A stretch of DNA of 14,755 bases from CAZDHT01 sp964505325. GTDB taxonomy: Bacteria > Planctomycetota > PUPC01. The stretch spans positions 1 to 14,755 of the forward strand of contig CAZDHT010000118.1 of NCBI GenBank assembly GCA_964505325.1, written 5' to 3'. The notes beneath the pieces were generated by a model that saw only the letters and a list, made by a program, of their open reading frames with translations, was not told where the DNA came from and did no database searches. Both the position numbers and the translations under genes were made by a program. Shown here piece after piece: positions 13,045 to 14,755 of this stretch (position 1 is the stretch's first letter; every line of letters begins with the position of its first letter).

Positions 13045-14310
13045 TCAGATGACCTCGAGCCCGCCCATGTAGGGCAGGAGCACGTCGGGAATGCGCACGT
13101 GTCCGTCCGCCGTCTGATACTGCTCGATGATGGCGAGCACGACCCGGGGCAGTGCGACGCCCGAGCCGTTCAGGGTGTGGACGAACTGCGGCCTGCCGCC
13201 CTTCTCGCGGAACCGGATGTTGGCCCGACGCGCCTGGAAATCCTCGTAGTTGCTGCACGACGAGACCTCGAGCCAGCGCTCGATGCCCGGCGCCCAGACC
13301 TCGATGTCGTAGCACTTGGCCGCGGCGAAGCTGAGCTCGCCGGTGCACAGGCGCGACACCCGATACTCCAGCCCGAGCCGCCGCACCACCTCCTCGGCGT
13401 TGTCGAGCAGCGCCTCCAGCTCGTCGTACGAGGTCTCCGGGCGAACGAACTTGAGCAGCTCGACCTTGTCGAACTGGTGGACGCGCATCAGGCCGCGGGT
13501 ATCGCGGCCGTAGCTGCCCGCCTCGCGCCGGAAGCACGCGGTGTAGGCGGTGTAATAGATGGGCAGATCGTCCGCGTCGATGATCTCATCGCGGTGGATG
13601 TTGGTGACGGGCACCTCGGCGGTCGGATTGAGGAACAGGTCGTCGACCTCGCAGCGATACATGTCCTCCTCGAGCTTGGGAAGCTGCCCTGTTCCGGTCA
13701 TCGCCTTGCGGTTAGTCAGGAAGGGGGGAAAGACCTCTCGGTAACCGTGCTCCGACGTGTGGAGGTCGAGCATGAAGTTGATGAGGGAGCGTTCGAGCCG
13801 CGCCCCGGCGCCCTTGTAGAGGACGAAGAACGGCTCGACGATCTTCGTGGCGCGCTCGAAGTCGATGATGTCGAGCTGCTTGACGATGTCCCAGTGCGGC
13901 CTGGGCTCGAAGTCGAACGTCGCTCGGTCGCCCCAGTGTTTGACCTCCGCGTTGTCGTTCTCGTCGCGGCCGACCTGCACGTCCCCCGCCGGTATGTTCG
14001 GGAACGTGAGCGCGAGGGTGTGGAACTGCTCGTCGAGGCCGGCCAGCCGGCCTTCGATTTCCTTGATCTCGTCGGATATCCGGCGCGTTTCGTCCACCAG
14101 GTCCTGCACGTCGCCGCCCGATCTCTTGAGCTCAGCGACCTGCTTCGAGTTGGCGTTGCGCCGGCTGCGCAACGTCTCGGCCTGGGTCATCAGCTCCCGG
14201 CGCTGCCCGTCCAGCTTCAGGAATGCGTCCACGTCCGCGTCCTCGCCCTTGTTGCGGACGGCCTCGCGGACGGCGTCGGGATTCTGCCGGATGAATTCAA
14301 CGTCGAGCAT
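13045..14310 (-). CDS. serS: seryl-tRNA synthetase
   Basis: SerRS is a cytoplasmic class II enzyme that charges tRNA-Ser (and tRNA-Sec where present) with serine. At 421 aa it has the usual length. MLDVEFIRQNPDAVREAVRNKG is a classic SerRS N-terminus. The tRNA-binding coiled coil spans about 27-105. The TAE serine/ATP loop lies in NPTAEVPVTN (230-232). Class II motif 2 is FRREAGSYGRDTRGLMR (260-276), the CSN segment is at about 351-353 (EVSSCSNYEDFQARR), and motif 3 is GSGVALPRVVLAIIEQYQ (382-399), where most SerRS have SGLAVGRT. ATG at 14310 has GAGG seven bases upstream. A longer frame to 14367 starts inside the promoter and is rejected. A consensus-like promoter and an overlapping upstream ORF lie just upstream. 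The gene appears monocistronic. Confidence 0.97.
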   Translation of the reverse strand: MLDVEFIRQNPDAVREAVRNKGEDADVDAFLKLDGQRRELMTQAETLRSRRNANSKQVAELKRSGGDVQDLVDETRRISDEIKEIEGRLAGLDEQFHTLALTFPNIPAGDVQVGRDENDNAEVKHWGDRATFDFEPRPHWDIVKQLDIIDFERATKIVEPFFVLYKGAGARLERSLINFMLDLHTSEHGYREVFPPFLTNRKAMTGTGQLPKLEEDMYRCEVDDLFLNPTAEVPVTNIHRDEIIDADDLPIYYTAYTACFRREAGSYGRDTRGLMRVHQFDKVELLKFVRPETSYDELEALLDNAEEVVRRLGLEYRVSRLCTGELSFAAAKCYDIEVWAPGIERWLEVSSCSNYEDFQARRANIRFREKGGRPQFVHTLNGSGVALPRVVLAIIEQYQTADGHVRIPDVLLPYMGGLEVI

Positions 14311-14329
14311 GTGCGATCCTCGCCAGCAT
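14297..14329 (-). promoter_or_regulatory. 10-codon upstream ORF overlapping the serS start
   Basis: An ATG at 14329, with its own GAGG seven bases upstream, begins MLARIAHARR and stops at TGA (14299-14297) inside codons 4-5 of serS, in a different frame. It exists because the ribosome-binding site plus ATG is duplicated. Ribosomes starting here would pass the serS start and end 13 nt beyond its A, so it could reduce or couple serS translation. It has no Ser codons, so simple serine attenuation is unlikely. Confidence 0.4.
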
Positions 14330-14340
14330 GTGCGATCCTC
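14307..14340. repeat. 15-bp direct repeat duplicating the serS translation start region
   Basis: GCATGTGCGATCCTC occurs at 14307-14321 and exactly again at 14326-14340, a 19-bp period. On the minus strand each copy supplies a GAGG and an ATG. The 19-bp offset puts the two ATGs in different frames. Confidence 0.9.
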
Positions 14341-14365
14341 AGTGGGGGTTCGTGGGACCCGCATC

Positions 14366-14393
14366 ATCTTATGGATACGATGCCGGATGTCAA
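14366..14393 (-). promoter_or_regulatory. sigma-70 promoter of serS
   Basis: On the minus strand a perfect TTGACA (14393-14388), a 16-nt spacer and TAAGAT (14371-14366) form a strong candidate. Transcription would start near 14359, giving a leader of about 49 nt that contains both copies of the duplicated ribosome-binding/start segment. Confidence 0.7.
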
Positions 14394-14431
14394 GCTCACC
14401 CGCTTGGCTGCCTACCTGTCACCGCCTCTAA

Positions 14432-14450
14432 GAGCCACGCACCGTGTCTC
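14432..14450. repeat. hairpin at the edge of the terminal repeat cluster
   Basis: GAGCCACG (14432-14439) and CGTGTCTC (14443-14450) form an 8-bp stem with one mismatch and a 3-nt loop. It lies 39 bp upstream of the serS -35 box and 20 bp from the first long inverted-repeat arm, in sequence that seems to belong to the same dispersed family. Confidence 0.45.
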
Positions 14451-14470
14451 CAGAACTCCCAGATTCGCAG

Positions 14471-14749
14471 CACTTCAGCCAAGTGAGAAGGCGCTTTTCC
14501 GCTGACTTCCGGCCAAGCCCCGAAGGGGCGCAATTCGACAGCCTGCCGTTCGGCCCTGAGCTCACGGCCGAAGGGGGGCAACGCCCCAGGAACCAGGGAC
14601 AGATTACCGTGGAGCCCTGAAGGGGCGTCACGTCTCGGTTTCGCCCTTACAGGGCTTGGGTTCGATTCATGACGGTTTCCCAGGGCGTTGCCCTGGGCTG
14701 TCGAATGTTGCCCTTTCAGGGCACACCGTCTTCTCACTTGGCTGAAGTG
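14471..14749. mobile_element. composite palindromic repeat cluster with 20-bp terminal inverted repeats
   Basis: Perfect 20-bp inverted arms (CACTTCAGCC plus AAGTGAGAAG at 14471-14490; complement at 14730-14749) enclose a second inverted pair, ATTCGACAGC (14533-14542) and GCTGTCGAAT (14697-14706). Hairpins lie within: 14517-14529, 14549-14572, 14575-14587, 14614-14626, 14643-14655, 14679-14697 (perfect 8-bp stem) and 14710-14722. Several share a GCCCT...AGGGC form. There is no open frame of interest and no transposase. The nested symmetry fits a REPIN/MITE-like mobile palindrome cluster. It may extend beyond the window. Confidence 0.75.
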
Positions 14750-14755
14750 TTACCC

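Noticed and set aside
14311..14367. ATG at 14367 as the serS start
   Set aside because: It overlaps the -10 box. SerRS proteins begin at the MLDVEFIRQNP motif, which starts at 14310 with a good ribosome-binding site.
13099..14505. A 468-codon plus-strand frame opposite serS
   Set aside because: It is a mirror of the serS coding frame (strings of Val, Leu, Asp, Glu reading antisense) with no recognisable motif, and it runs into the repeat region.
14471..14749. CRISPR array or structured RNA gene cluster
   Set aside because: The repeats are palindromic hairpins of unequal sequence without regular spacers, and no cas gene is present. Nested inverted symmetry fits a mobile palindrome better.

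Overview
This is a GC-rich bacterial window with short intergenic gaps, frequent GTG/TTG starts and long antisense shadow frames. It most likely comes from an uncultured diderm of the Planctomycetota or a wider PVC-type lineage. The main clues are a large secreted PA14-PKD-TPR protein, a double-FHA membrane protein with an extracytoplasmic ligand-binding-like region, an RNase HII-like protein with a DEAGYGP motif that I associate from memory with planctomycetes, and dispersed palindromic repeats of a kind I recall from such genomes. A KdkA-type kinase points to an outer membrane with Kdo-containing LPS. The phylum call is inference. No tRNA, rRNA, CRISPR array, transposase or phage gene is visible.

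Layout. (1) 1-4406, minus strand: secreted PA14/PKD/TPR protein, then pcm (protein repair), then cmk (CMP kinase) overlapping plsC (phospholipid acyltransferase), then possibly the first codons of another gene at the left edge. A good sigma-70-type promoter lies between pcm and cmk and would give an almost leaderless cmk mRNA. (2) 4407-4761: divergent intergenic region with a perfect 15-bp inverted repeat and a 12-bp palindrome. (3) 4762-7190, plus strand: a tight set of a membrane-anchored J-domain protein, a DprA-like protein and an RNase HII-like protein. In the last two, hallmark residues of the family are substituted. (4) 7290-9698: FHA-FHA-TM-beta domain-helical repeat protein with its own near-consensus promoter. 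(5) 9699-10036: repeat-rich gap, followed by kdkA. (6) 10922-12885, minus strand: a C45/AAT-type Ntn hydrolase translationally coupled (ATGA) to a single-pass protein that looks like the periplasmic P1 part of SecD without the channel-forming membrane bundle. (7) 13045-14310: serS with a consensus-like promoter and a duplicated ribosome-binding/start region that creates an overlapping 10-codon upstream ORF. (8) 14401-14755: a dense nest of hairpins bounded by perfect 20-bp inverted repeats, running to the window end.

The housekeeping genes (cmk, plsC, pcm, serS) are ordinary. The candidates for undescribed biology are the orphan SecD-P1 protein coupled to a secreted Ntn hydrolase, the J-domain/DprA-variant/RNase HII-variant set, and the several palindromic repeat families, three of which carry a GGGACAG core. 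Starts were chosen from ribosome-binding sites, signal peptides and promoters, and five differ from the longest open frame.
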